This document shows positions 17,170-25,499 of a DNA stretch of 64,000 nucleotides, piece after piece (position 1 is the first letter of the stretch; each line of letters begins with the position of its first letter). The stretch lies in the NCBI RefSeq assembly GCF_900110105.1, contig NZ_FOCL01000002.1:972490-1036489 (forward strand), read 5' to 3'. The DNA comes from Mucilaginibacter gossypiicola (GTDB lineage: Bacteria > Bacteroidota > Bacteroidia > Sphingobacteriales > Sphingobacteriaceae). The translations under genes and the position numbers were made by a program. The notes beneath the pieces are model-generated. The model saw nothing but the letters and a program-made list of their open reading frames with translations. It had not been told where the DNA came from and did no database searches.

Positions 17170-17191
17170 GTTGTCGTGTCCCCACGACAAC
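17170..17191 (-). repeat. REP-like hairpin 2 (family B), reverse
   Basis: GTTGTCGTG-N4-CACGACAAC with loop TCCC, the reverse orientation of hairpin 1. It lies 64 bases before the RAYT start. Confidence 0.85.
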
Positions 17192-17255
17192 ATGCCAGAT
17201 AAACTTTATTCTCCAGGCTGTTATCGTTTTTCCAAATTCTTATTAAGTTTATTTA

Positions 17256-17777
17256 ATGGAATTTGATGAGATTTATTTTTATACTGCCACAATTAACAAC
17301 TGGATGCCGCTGCTTCAATCCGATAAATTTAAACACATCGTTTTAAACAGCCTGATCTACCTGGTTAAACAGAAAAAAATAGAGATCTATGGTTTTGTAA
17401 TTATGCCTAATCACATTCACCTGATTTGGTCGGGATCAAAAATGAATGGCAAGGAGAAGCCTTTTGCCAGCTTTATGAAGTTTACCGGGCATCAGTTTTT
17501 AGACGAATTGCGGGCGACAGATGAGCAGTTACTGGCAAAGTTTAAAACCGATTTGAAAAACCGGAATTACCTGTTTTGGCAAACCAATTCATTGCCGATA
17601 AAAGTGTTCGACCGAAAAATGTTAGAACAAAAGTTGGATTACATTCACCTCAACCCCTTACAGGCGCATTGGAATTTAACCGATAACCCCAATAATTATT
17701 ATTTTTCATCATGTTCGTTTTATGAGCAGGAGGATAAAAAGTTTGATTGGTTAACGCATTATATGGATGCGATGTAA
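17256..17777 (+). CDS. REP-associated tyrosine transposase (RAYT, Y1 HUH family)
   Basis: 173 residues. The HUH motif is FVIMPNHIHLIW (H53, H55), and the tyrosine helix reads LDYIHLNPLQAHW (Tyr about 129), both typical of TnpA_REP / IS200-IS605-like Y1 nucleases. These single-strand endonucleases cut at and are thought to spread REP hairpins. The gene is bracketed by two family B hairpins upstream and three downstream in alternating orientation, the arrangement expected of a RAYT and its cognate REP/BIME sequences. There are no full IS ends and no TnpB, so this is a domesticated or resident RAYT rather than an IS. The ORF is intact. Confidence 0.92.
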   Translation: MEFDEIYFYTATINNWMPLLQSDKFKHIVLNSLIYLVKQKKIEIYGFVIMPNHIHLIWSGSKMNGKEKPFASFMKFTGHQFLDELRATDEQLLAKFKTDLKNRNYLFWQTNSLPIKVFDRKMLEQKLDYIHLNPLQAHWNLTDNPNNYYFSSCSFYEQEDKKFDWLTHYMDAM

Positions 17778-17784
17778 CTTGTGT

Positions 17785-17917
17785 GTTGCCGTGGGGACAT
17801 GGCAACCGTTTTTTACTCCCTGTTGGCGTGTCCTCACGCCAACTCTTTAACCAATGTTTTCGCACCAACTCTCTTCACTAATGTATAAAGCAATGTTGCC
17901 GTGAGGACACGGTAGCA
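17785..17917. repeat. cluster of three REP-like hairpins (family B)
   Basis: Hairpins at 17785-17806 (forward, loop GGGA, one mismatch in the stem), 17822-17843 (reverse, GTTGGCGTG-N4-CACGCCAAC) and 17895-17917 (forward, GTTGCCGTG then CACGG and a slightly decayed end). With the two upstream copies they form a BIME-like set flanking the RAYT. Confidence 0.85.
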
Positions 17918-17945
17918 AGGGGTAGGAAAAATTAAATTATTAGAT

Positions 17946-20900
17946 TTACCCTATCCCAGCAACCTCGCTCAGCATCTTCACAGCTTCGTCAACACTATCA
18001 ATACCCTCAATGCCTAACCGAAGCGTGTTTTTAACCTCCTTCAGGTTTGTGCGCCTTGGGTTGGCCTGTACAAAGCTCAGTACATTCCTGAAAGCCTCCG
18101 TTTCAAAATAGCTTGATTGCTGATTGGTAATAAAATAGCCTCTCAAAACATTTTTCTTGAGCGAGATTTTTTCAAAGCCAATTGCCTTGCCCAGCCACTG
18201 CAGGCGCAGGGTATTGAGCAGTCCATCAACCTGTGCAGGCACCGGGCCAAAGCGGTCATGCAGTTTTTGTTGAAATGCCTGCAGTTCTACCTCGTTTTCC
18301 AGTTTGGAAAGTTCGGTATACAGGTTATATCGCTCGGAAAGATTGGTTACATACTCATCTGGAATGAGGATCTCCAGGTCGGTGTCAATTTGGGTAAAGG
18401 AGATGTATGGACGGGGCTTATCCTCGGGGAATACGCCTTTAAATTCGTCTTCCTTAAGTTCCTGTATGGCTTCGTCAAGGATCTTATGGTACATTTCAAA
18501 GCCTATTTCGGCAATGAAACCACTTTGTTCGGCACCAAGCAGGTTGCCGCTGCCGCGGATGTCCAAATCGCGCATGGCCACGTTAAAGCCGCTGCCCAGG
18601 TCGCTGAATTCTTCAATAGCGCTGAGGCGCTTGCGGGCCTCGCTGGTTAGCGTTGACAACGGTGGACTTAACAAATAACAATATGCCTTTTTGTTGCTCC
18701 TGCCCACACGGCCACGCATCTGGTGCAAATCGCTCAAGCCAAACATGTGAGCGTAGTTGATGATGATGGTATTGGCATTAGGGATATCCAACCCGGCTTC
18801 AATGATAGTTGTAGCCACCAGTACATCATATTCGTGGTTAACAAACTTGAGCATTACATCTTCCAGGTCATCCCCCTCCAGTTGGCCGTGGGCAATGCCT
18901 ATACGTGCTTTAGGTACAAGCTTACGGATCATGCCGCCCAGTTGGGGCAAGTCGGCCACGCGGTTGTGGATAAAGAAGATCTGTCCGCCGCGGTCAATTT
19001 CAAACTCAACGGCTTCTTTGATCAGTTTATCATTAAACACATGCAGCTCGGTAACAACCGGCTGACGGTTTGGCGGTGGGGTTGATATAATGGATAAGTC
19101 ACGCGCTCCCATCAACGAGAAATGGAGCGTACGCGGGATTGGTGTAGCCGTTAAGGTAAGCGTATCCACGTTGGCGCGCATCTGCTTTAGCTTTTCTTTG
19201 GTTGATACGCCAAACTTCTGTTCTTCGTCAATGATCATCAGGCCAAGATCTTTGAACTTCACATCCTTGCTCACCAGGCGGTGAGTGCCTATGATGATAT
19301 CTACCTTGCCTTCTTTTAGCTTTTCCAGCGTATCCTTGATCTGCCTGGTTGATTTAAAGCGGTTAACGTAATCAATGTTAGCCGGAAAGCCCTTGAGCCT
19401 ATCGGTGAATGTTTTGTAATGCTGTGCTGCAAGGATTGTTGTAGGTACCAATATCGCTACCTGCTTGCTATCAGCAACCGCTTTAAAGGCTGCCCGAACG
19501 GCAACTTCGGTTTTACCAAAACCTACGTCGCCGCAAATAAGGCGGTCCATAGGGTGGGGCGATTCCATGTCCCTTTTAAAGTCTGCCGTAGCTTTTTCCT
19601 GGTCGGGGGTATCCTCATACAGGAATGATGCTTCAAGTTCGGTTTGGAGGTAACTATCGGGCGAAAAGGCATTGCCATGCTGGGCTTTACGGACTGCATA
19701 AAGCTTGATCAGGTCGCGGGCTATGTCCTTAACTTTTTTTTTTGTTGTTTTTTTGAGGCGTTCCCACGTATCGGTACCCAGTTTATTCATTTTGGGAACT
19801 GAACCCTCTTTGCCGCTGAATTTGGAGATGCGGTTAAGCGAGTTGATGTTCACATACAGCAGGTCGTTATCGGCATAAATAAGCCTGATCATTTCCTGTT
19901 GCTTGCCATTCACATCCACCTTTTCCAATCCGGCATATTTGCCTATGCCGTGGTCTATGTGGGTAACATAATCACCGGGTTTAAGATCGCGGAGCTCCTT
20001 AAGGGTGATGGCCTGCGAGCGCTGGTAGCCCTTACGGGTTTTGTATTTATAGTAACGATCAAAGATCTGGTGATCGGTATAACAAGCAATTTTTTGCTCC
20101 TGGTCAATAAAACCTTCGCGTACCGAAATACTTATTGGCGTAAATTTTACAGTTTTGTCCAGGTCGTCTAAAATGGCATATAAACGCTCAACCTGTTTGG
20201 CCGAATCGGTCAAGATAAAATTCTCAATCTTATCGGCCTCGTTATTTTTAAAGTTGTGGATGAGCAGCGTAAAATCTTTATTGAACGATGGCTGCGGCCG
20301 CATATCAAAGTTGACAACGGTTGCATCATGATAAAAAAACTGCTTGCCAAACTCCACCACCGGGAAATCATGGAGCTGATCGCCGATCAGTTTTTCGTCG
20401 GTAAAGCCAAATTTAGGATCTATCCAATCGGGATTTTGCGCTTTTTCATCTGCAGAAAGAGCCTTCCACAGGTTTACCGCTTTTTTATAGCCGGTTTGGA
20501 TAATATCCAGCGTAAACTGAACATCTTTGATCCATACCTGTGTGCCTTGCTCAACATATTCAAGCAGGGAAATATTGTTTTCGGTTAAAAATTTGGATTG
20601 TACATTGGGTACAATGGTAATGCTCTTAACATGCTCGACAGAGAGCTGGCTCTCGATCTCAAACGTGCGGATCGATTCAATAAAATCGCCGAAGAACTCA
20701 ACCCGGTAAGGCAACACGTGCGAAAATGAGAAGATATCTACAATGCCGCCACGAATAGAGAACTGCCCGGGTTCGTACACGAAATCAACCCGTTCAAAAT
20801 CGTACTCTATCAAAAACTCGTTGATAAAATCGATACTGAGCTTATTGCTAACAGCTATTTCGAGGGTGTTTTTTTCAAGCGATGACCGGTCAATTACCTT

Positions 20901-21293
20901 TTCGGCCAGGGCTTCGGGGTAGGTAACAATAAGTTGCCCATATTCGGTACTGTGGTTAAGCTCATTCAACACCTCGGCTCGGGCAAGCACATTGCTGCTA
21001 TCGGGCTGGGTAAATTCAAAGGGCTTTCGGTATGATGAGGGGAACAGCAGGGCTTCTTTGCCGGTAAGGTTTTCCAGGTCGGCCTGGAAATAGCCTGCTT
21101 CTTCGCGATCGGGCAGTACAAACACCATGTGTTTGTGCTGCAAAAAATACAATGCTACCGCCATGGCCGAATCGCTTGATCCCACCAAACCACGTAGCTG
21201 TACTCTTGGATTTTTTGAGGCGTTAAGCGCGGTAGCTAACGCTTTTATCCTGTCATCAGCCTTATATCTGTCTAATATATCACGGATGTTCAA
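17946..21293 (-). CDS. mfd: transcription-repair coupling factor
   Basis: 1115 residues, full length. Domains in order: UvrB-homology region (about 1-340), polymerase-interacting CarD-like domain with YVTHIDHGIGKYAGLE (about 440-500), and the RecG-like translocase with Walker A GDVGFGKTEVA (about 589), DEEQ box IIDEEQKFGV (about 691), HGQLEG and QMRGRVGRS. The C-terminal domain reaches residue 1115. Mfd removes stalled RNA polymerase and recruits UvrA to lesions. The best start is a TTG at 21293, because no in-frame ATG precedes the conserved NIRDILDRY and a perfect -7 box TATCTTTG lies seven bases upstream. Confidence 0.97.
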   Translation of the reverse strand: MNIRDILDRYKADDRIKALATALNASKNPRVQLRGLVGSSDSAMAVALYFLQHKHMVFVLPDREEAGYFQADLENLTGKEALLFPSSYRKPFEFTQPDSSNVLARAEVLNELNHSTEYGQLIVTYPEALAEKVIDRSSLEKNTLEIAVSNKLSIDFINEFLIEYDFERVDFVYEPGQFSIRGGIVDIFSFSHVLPYRVEFFGDFIESIRTFEIESQLSVEHVKSITIVPNVQSKFLTENNISLLEYVEQGTQVWIKDVQFTLDIIQTGYKKAVNLWKALSADEKAQNPDWIDPKFGFTDEKLIGDQLHDFPVVEFGKQFFYHDATVVNFDMRPQPSFNKDFTLLIHNFKNNEADKIENFILTDSAKQVERLYAILDDLDKTVKFTPISISVREGFIDQEQKIACYTDHQIFDRYYKYKTRKGYQRSQAITLKELRDLKPGDYVTHIDHGIGKYAGLEKVDVNGKQQEMIRLIYADNDLLYVNINSLNRISKFSGKEGSVPKMNKLGTDTWERLKKTTKKKVKDIARDLIKLYAVRKAQHGNAFSPDSYLQTELEASFLYEDTPDQEKATADFKRDMESPHPMDRLICGDVGFGKTEVAVRAAFKAVADSKQVAILVPTTILAAQHYKTFTDRLKGFPANIDYVNRFKSTRQIKDTLEKLKEGKVDIIIGTHRLVSKDVKFKDLGLMIIDEEQKFGVSTKEKLKQMRANVDTLTLTATPIPRTLHFSLMGARDLSIISTPPPNRQPVVTELHVFNDKLIKEAVEFEIDRGGQIFFIHNRVADLPQLGGMIRKLVPKARIGIAHGQLEGDDLEDVMLKFVNHEYDVLVATTIIEAGLDIPNANTIIINYAHMFGLSDLHQMRGRVGRSNKKAYCYLLSPPLSTLTSEARKRLSAIEEFSDLGSGFNVAMRDLDIRGSGNLLGAEQSGFIAEIGFEMYHKILDEAIQELKEDEFKGVFPEDKPRPYISFTQIDTDLEILIPDEYVTNLSERYNLYTELSKLENEVELQAFQQKLHDRFGPVPAQVDGLLNTLRLQWLGKAIGFEKISLKKNVLRGYFITNQQSSYFETEAFRNVLSFVQANPRRTNLKEVKNTLRLGIEGIDSVDEAVKMLSEVAGIG

Positions 21294-21300
21294 ACCGCGG

Positions 21301-21308
21301 CAAAGATA
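21301..21308 (-). promoter_or_regulatory. -7 box of mfd (TATCTTTG)
   Basis: Minus-strand TATCTTTG followed by seven bases and the TTG start of mfd; a short 5' leader or leaderless transcript is implied. Confidence 0.5.
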
Positions 21309-21450
21309 AACAAAAAAGAAAAGCCAAAATAAAAAAGCATCAGGCTAAAATTAATGCAAACAATATGAGGGCTTATTTACTTTTTAATGATAAATTTATG
21401 TATGTAAAACATGCATACCGATTTATAAACTCAACCTTAATTATTTAATT

Positions 21451-21861
21451 ATGAAGAATGCAGCGTTATCAGGGGGAATCATCGGCATATTAAGTATTAT
21501 CTGGATATTTGCCATGCCGCGGTTTGGTGTTATGCCGCAAAAAGATGTAGTTGCCCCGGCCGAATACTTTTCATTTATAATACCGGCTATCGGCCTTTTT
21601 TTCGGTATCATGAGCTATCGAAAAAATGACTGTAATGGCCAAATGGGTTTTTTAGAAGCCCTTTTTCAAAGCTTTAAGATATTAATTGTAGGCGGTATCA
21701 TTGCCGTTTTTGGCTCAATACTTTATATCAGTTACGTTTCATCATCGGGCGATAACATAAAGGATTTTTCTGAACGGATTTTTGGTGCATTGATAGTTGG
21801 AGTACTGCTCGCCTTCGCGGTATCATTGTTATTTACCAATAAAGCAAACAAACTTGATTAG
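21451..21861 (+). CDS. DUF4199 family membrane protein
   Basis: 136 residues with four hydrophobic segments (about 5-23, 38-52, 72-94, 112-130) joined by short loops, including FFGIMSYRKNDCNGQMGFLEALFQSFKI, the pattern of DUF4199 proteins common in Bacteroidota. Function unknown; an inner-membrane location is clear from the hydrophobicity. Its last codons overlap the likely TTG start of the DUF2752 gene, so the two are translationally coupled. Confidence 0.82.
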   Translation: MKNAALSGGIIGILSIIWIFAMPRFGVMPQKDVVAPAEYFSFIIPAIGLFFGIMSYRKNDCNGQMGFLEALFQSFKILIVGGIIAVFGSILYISYVSSSGDNIKDFSERIFGALIVGVLLAFAVSLLFTNKANKLD

Positions 21862-22162
21862 GCGCTTTTTTTCAAACTATTTTGAACTATTGTTCTGGAC
21901 CGCTGCGATGCTTTCACTGGCGATGACCTCGCCAACCGAAGAATCGCACTTTACCTTGTGCCCTCTAAAGCTGATGGGCATAGGCTGGTGCCCGGGCTGC
22001 GGTCTGGGGCATAGCATTATTTATCTTTTTCACGGCGATATCAGCAATTCGTTTCGTGCGCACTGGCTTGGCATCCCGGCCGTAGCAGTGATCTTTAACC
22101 GGATCTATGTGCTTATTAAAGCAAGGCTGATGGAGAGGAATCAGTTTAAGAGTTTAACCTGA
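21854..22162 (+). CDS. DUF2752 family membrane protein
   Basis: 102 residues if read from the TTG at 21854, which overlaps the end of the upstream gene; an ATG at 21908 would cut into the first membrane helix. The signature LCPLKLMGIGWCPGCGLGHSIIYLFHGDISNSFRAH is typical of DUF2752: CP..G..CPGCGLGRS with conserved cysteines, then a short loop and a second helix GIPAVAVIFNRIYVL. The family is an uncharacterised small membrane protein group. Coupling to a DUF4199 protein suggests a shared membrane role that cannot be named. Confidence 0.8.
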   Translation: MIRRFFSNYFELLFWTAAMLSLAMTSPTEESHFTLCPLKLMGIGWCPGCGLGHSIIYLFHGDISNSFRAHWLGIPAVAVIFNRIYVLIKARLMERNQFKSLT

Positions 22163-22279
22163 TTTTTATTGTGTGCGTTGTTAACGCCGACACGCAAGCT
22201 TAAGTACTATAGGATTCGCTAACAACATTTATTTGGTATCTAATTGACATTACTATAGTTTTGAGCACCGCAATAGCTT

Positions 22280-22798
22280 ATGCCTAAACTTCATTTGGTT
22301 TACAATTATCTTGATGACTATTCTGATCTAACTATCCCTTTTATTGTAGGCTTGGTTTTAGCTTTGTTTGTATTTGCTACATTATCCTACTATTTTAAAA
22401 AGGAAAATTTAATTACGCATATTTTTGAATTACTTGGAGGTGATGAAGCGTGGAATGGCGCATTGTTCGGCTCTTTTTTTATTGGGGGGATATTTTTTTT
22501 GATTGGAGGCCTGATTATCCCTAACTTTTTAAACCTGCGAAAAGTTTATACAAATCATCAACTTACATTTATAACGGGAAAAGTAACTGATTTTGACCCC
22601 ATGCCTTATACCGGACATGCAAACGAGTTTTTTAAAGTTAAGAATGTGCCCTTTCAGTTTTCTGATTACGAAACAGGTATAGGGGGCTATCACAATGCAG
22701 CTTCACACGGCGGAGTGTTCAAAGAGGGGCTTTATGTAAGAATTGGATATTATCACACGTCCGATCGTAATCTTATTCTGACGCTTGAAACCCAATAG
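22280..22798 (+). CDS. hypothetical membrane protein
   Basis: 172 residues, no family recognised. It has two clear membrane helices (about 18-38, LTIPFIVGLVLALFVF, and about 60-82, SFFIGGIFFLIGGLIIP). These are followed by a soluble domain with a beta-rich look: LTFITGKVTDFDPMPYTGHANEFFKVKN, a possible small OB-like or DUF3592-like fold. ATG start with 117 bp of gene-free DNA upstream. The codon use appears more AT-rich than flanking genes. Function unknown. Confidence 0.7.
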   Translation: MPKLHLVYNYLDDYSDLTIPFIVGLVLALFVFATLSYYFKKENLITHIFELLGGDEAWNGALFGSFFIGGIFFLIGGLIIPNFLNLRKVYTNHQLTFITGKVTDFDPMPYTGHANEFFKVKNVPFQFSDYETGIGGYHNAASHGGVFKEGLYVRIGYYHTSDRNLILTLETQ

Positions 22799-22849
22799 TA
22801 AAAACGTACTGATTTTTTCTCTTATAGGGCTTAACTTGTACCAGTGATT

Positions 22850-22932
22850 GTGCCGTGGTGTGATGTGGCAATTGCGCGCTATACAAAGCAGCCCTGCTTC
22901 CGTGCGATTGCCACGCTGCGCTCGCAATGACA
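22850..22932. repeat. palindromic repeat family A, copy 2 (left arm decayed)
   Basis: The right half is intact (GCTTCCGTGCGATTGCCACG..CTCGCAATGACA); the left half reads GTGGCAATTGCGCGC with a damaged outer arm. It occupies most of the gap before the TM2 gene. Confidence 0.8.
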
Positions 22933-23101
22933 TGGTTTTTGACTCATCACTTATCGGTAAAATTTCCACGCTATTTTTCACCGCCAAAACAGATCATTTC
23001 ACCGACTACTTATCTCCGCTAACCTATCTCCTGTAGGCGTTTTATGGCTGCTGCTGTACCTTTATATCATAAAACAATCGCAAACTTTAAAACTTACTGA
23101 G

Positions 23102-23464
23102 ATGAACGCTTATCAAAATCCATATATGTCTTTCGACGGTATCACTCCCGAAGAATATACATTTCTGCAACAGGCTACTGCCTCATTAACAGAAGATCAG
23201 GCACGCACTTTTATGTCATTTTATGCCAGCAAAAGGCGCAATCCGCAGGATATTATGTTCGCAACGCTTGCAGGCTTTCTTGGTGTATCAGGCGTACAGC
23301 GTTTCATGACCGACCAGATTGGTATGGGTATCCTGTATTTTTTCACAGCCGGGTTTTGTTTCATCGGTACCATTGTCGACCTGATCAACTACAAAACCAT
23401 CGCCAACGATTACAACAGGCAAATGGCCTACGAAAGTTTCAATATCGCTAAAATGAGCAACTAA
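23102..23464 (+). CDS. TM2 domain-containing protein
   Basis: 120 residues. The N-terminal 55 residues are soluble (FDGITPEEYTFLQQATASLTEDQARTF). A TM2 domain follows: ATLAGFLGVSGVQRFMTDQIGMGILYFFTAGFCFIGTIVDLINY, with two helices joined by the GxxRFxxxQxxxG motif. TM2 proteins sit in the cytoplasmic membrane and have no assigned activity in bacteria. Single gene, followed by its own terminator. Confidence 0.9.
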   Translation: MNAYQNPYMSFDGITPEEYTFLQQATASLTEDQARTFMSFYASKRRNPQDIMFATLAGFLGVSGVQRFMTDQIGMGILYFFTAGFCFIGTIVDLINYKTIANDYNRQMAYESFNIAKMSN

Positions 23465-23500
23465 ATCCCTTTAAGGGTATAGTTTCACTATATATCAATA

Positions 23501-23536
23501 AAAAAATCCACCTTCTGTTACGGGGTGGATTTTTTT
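23501..23536 (+). terminator. terminator after the TM2 gene
   Basis: AAAAAATCCACC (23501-23512) pairs with GGTGGATTTTTT (from 23524), followed by a T run. It lies 37 bases after the stop. Confidence 0.85.
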
Positions 23537-23559
23537 ATGGTAAAAGAGTCAAAAAACCA

Positions 23560-23649
23560 TGTCATTGCGAGGAGGAACGACGACGCAATCGCATACTATA
23601 CAGGGCGGCTATGCTTCCGTGCGGCTGCCACGCTTCGCTCGCAATGACA
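23560..23649. repeat. palindromic repeat family A, copy 3
   Basis: TGTCATTGCGAGGAGGAACG at the left and CGCTTCGCTCGCAATGACA at the right, with the central CTATACAGGGCGGCTATGC. It lies between the convergent TM2 and M28 genes. Confidence 0.9.
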
Positions 23650-23662
23650 TGGCTGAGTTGCC

Positions 23663-25309
23663 TTACTTCATCGATTTATCTCTTATCGCTTTAAATTCCG
23701 AACCTTTTTTCCAGCCGGGGAATGTGGTTTCGTTGCTTAGCTTAGTGCCAACTTCGTAAAGGATATTGGCTATCTGCGCCATGCCGGTTGCATCCATGGT
23801 GTCGGTATAATTATCGGCTTGCTGGTGATAGCGGTTATCGCCGTAATCTTTTTGTTTGGCTTCGCCATAGCTGCCGTCATGAATTACGCTGATGCTGCCA
23901 TTGTTAATATCAAGTGCCGGTATACCCACTTTGGCAAAATTGAAGTGATCAGAGCGGTAGTAGCTGCCTGCTCCGGGATGCCTGTCGCCAACAGTGCTTA
24001 GGCCTTGTGCTTTAACAAGCTCGTCAACGTAATCTTCCAGATCGTTCTGGCCTTTGCCTGTAACTGCTATGTCTTTAGTTTCGCCATAGTCGCCAAGGGC
24101 ATCCATGTTAAGATCGGCAACGGTTTTATTAACCGGGTAAATGGGGTGGGTGGCATAATACTCCGAACCCAGCAAGCCCTGCTCTTCGGCAGTAACAGCT
24201 AAAAATACGATGGAGCGTTTGGGTTTTTCTTTAGCCGTGTTAAATGCTTTAGCTACGCTGATGATAGCGGCAACGCCATCGGCGTTATCAACCGCCCCGT
24301 TGTAGATACTATCGCCTTTGGCATCGGGCTTACCTATACCAAGATGGTCCCAATGGGCAGTATATAGTACATATTCGCCGGGCTGTGAGCTGCCTTTAAG
24401 CGTGCCGATAACATTATGAGATGTTGAATATTTTAACTGATTATTGATGGTTAAAGTAACCGACTGTTTAAGCGGAATGGCCTTAAAGTCTTTTTTACGG
24501 GCCAAAGCGCGGAAATCGCCGGTGATGCCCGCTTCGGCCAACAGTTTTTTACCCATATCTTCGGTGATCCAGCCTTCAACCTTGCAGCGGTTCATGTGTT
24601 TGTCTTTTTGCTGCAGGTAAAGTTTAGCGCCTGTATTACTGTTGGCTACAACTTCCCAGCCATAGCTCGCGGGCTCTTTTTGATGGATGATGAGGACTCC
24701 TGCAGCACCCTGGCGTGCAGCTTCTTCGTATTTGTAGGTCCACCTGCCGTAGTAGGTCATGGTATCGCCTTTGAAAAATGTAGGATCGCCGTTTTTAAAT
24801 CCCGGATCATTCACCAGCACAACAACGGTTTTGCCTTTAACATCAAGACCTGCATAATCATTCCAGTGGTACTCGGGGGCAACAACGCCGTACCCGGCAA
24901 AAACCAGCGGCGAATTTTTAAGCGTTACTGAATCAACCTCACGGCGGCTGAACGTTACAAAATCAGTAGTAGCGTGAAGGCTTAACGGAGCTTTGCCTCC
25001 GGTGATCTCCATTATTGGAGAGGGGGTACTGGTGATTTGCACCATAGGTACATCCTGAAAATAGCTGCCATTGTTGCCCGGCTCAAGCCCTGCCAGTTTA
25101 AATTGCTCCGAAATGTATTTGATGGCCTTGTCTTCGCCGGCGGTGAAAGGTTTACGGCCCATCATCGAATCGTTGGCTAATGCCGAGATATATTTTTTTA
25201 TTTCAGCAGCAGTTATGGCCTTTTCGGCGGGCACGGTTTTATTATTCTGGCAGCCTGCAAAAATAGCAAGGCCACCAATAAGCATCAGGTATCGGTGTTT
25301 GATTTTCAT
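23663..25309 (-). CDS. M28 family metallopeptidase, lipoprotein, with PA domain
   Basis: 548 residues. The N-terminus is a lipoprotein signal with lipobox IFAGC (Cys20), so the protein is anchored to a membrane facing outward. A protease-associated domain lies at about 130-300. The M28 catalytic domain shows AHWDH (first zinc His, about 318), DNADGVAAI (bridging Asp), EEQGLLGSEY (catalytic and metal Glu), MDALGDYG and a late YRSDHFNF His. These enzymes are aminopeptidases releasing amino acids from peptides. The gene is monocistronic; a neighbouring APC permease could import the products, but the link is only positional. Confidence 0.93.
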   Translation of the reverse strand: MKIKHRYLMLIGGLAIFAGCQNNKTVPAEKAITAAEIKKYISALANDSMMGRKPFTAGEDKAIKYISEQFKLAGLEPGNNGSYFQDVPMVQITSTPSPIMEITGGKAPLSLHATTDFVTFSRREVDSVTLKNSPLVFAGYGVVAPEYHWNDYAGLDVKGKTVVVLVNDPGFKNGDPTFFKGDTMTYYGRWTYKYEEAARQGAAGVLIIHQKEPASYGWEVVANSNTGAKLYLQQKDKHMNRCKVEGWITEDMGKKLLAEAGITGDFRALARKKDFKAIPLKQSVTLTINNQLKYSTSHNVIGTLKGSSQPGEYVLYTAHWDHLGIGKPDAKGDSIYNGAVDNADGVAAIISVAKAFNTAKEKPKRSIVFLAVTAEEQGLLGSEYYATHPIYPVNKTVADLNMDALGDYGETKDIAVTGKGQNDLEDYVDELVKAQGLSTVGDRHPGAGSYYRSDHFNFAKVGIPALDINNGSISVIHDGSYGEAKQKDYGDNRYHQQADNYTDTMDATGMAQIANILYEVGTKLSNETTFPGWKKGSEFKAIRDKSMK

Positions 25310-25379
25310 ATTGATGTGAATTTTGGGAAAAGATCGAATTTACGTAAATCCCGGTCAATTATCCAATCACCAAAATGTT

Positions 25380-25499
25380 GAAGAAATTTAAGCCACGAAT
25401 TTTTTCAAATTAACCGAATTGCACGAATTTTTCTTTCTGCGTCAAGGTTTGTGAAATACGAACTAATTGTATTAGATAGCCAATATAATTCGTGTCTAA
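25380..25499. repeat. degenerate CGAATTGCACGAATT repeats (family E)
   Basis: The gap contains imperfect copies of CACGAATTT, ACCGAATTGCACGAAT and, reversed, AATTCGTGTCTAATC. Same family as 7225-7410. Confidence 0.55.

Noticed and set aside
17785..17917. Regularly spaced hairpins as a CRISPR array
   Set aside because: Orientation alternates, spacers differ widely in length, and there are no cas genes; the RAYT explains them better.
18117..18650. 177-aa plus-strand frame within mfd
   Set aside because: Antisense shadow of mfd; the mfd frame has all catalytic motifs.
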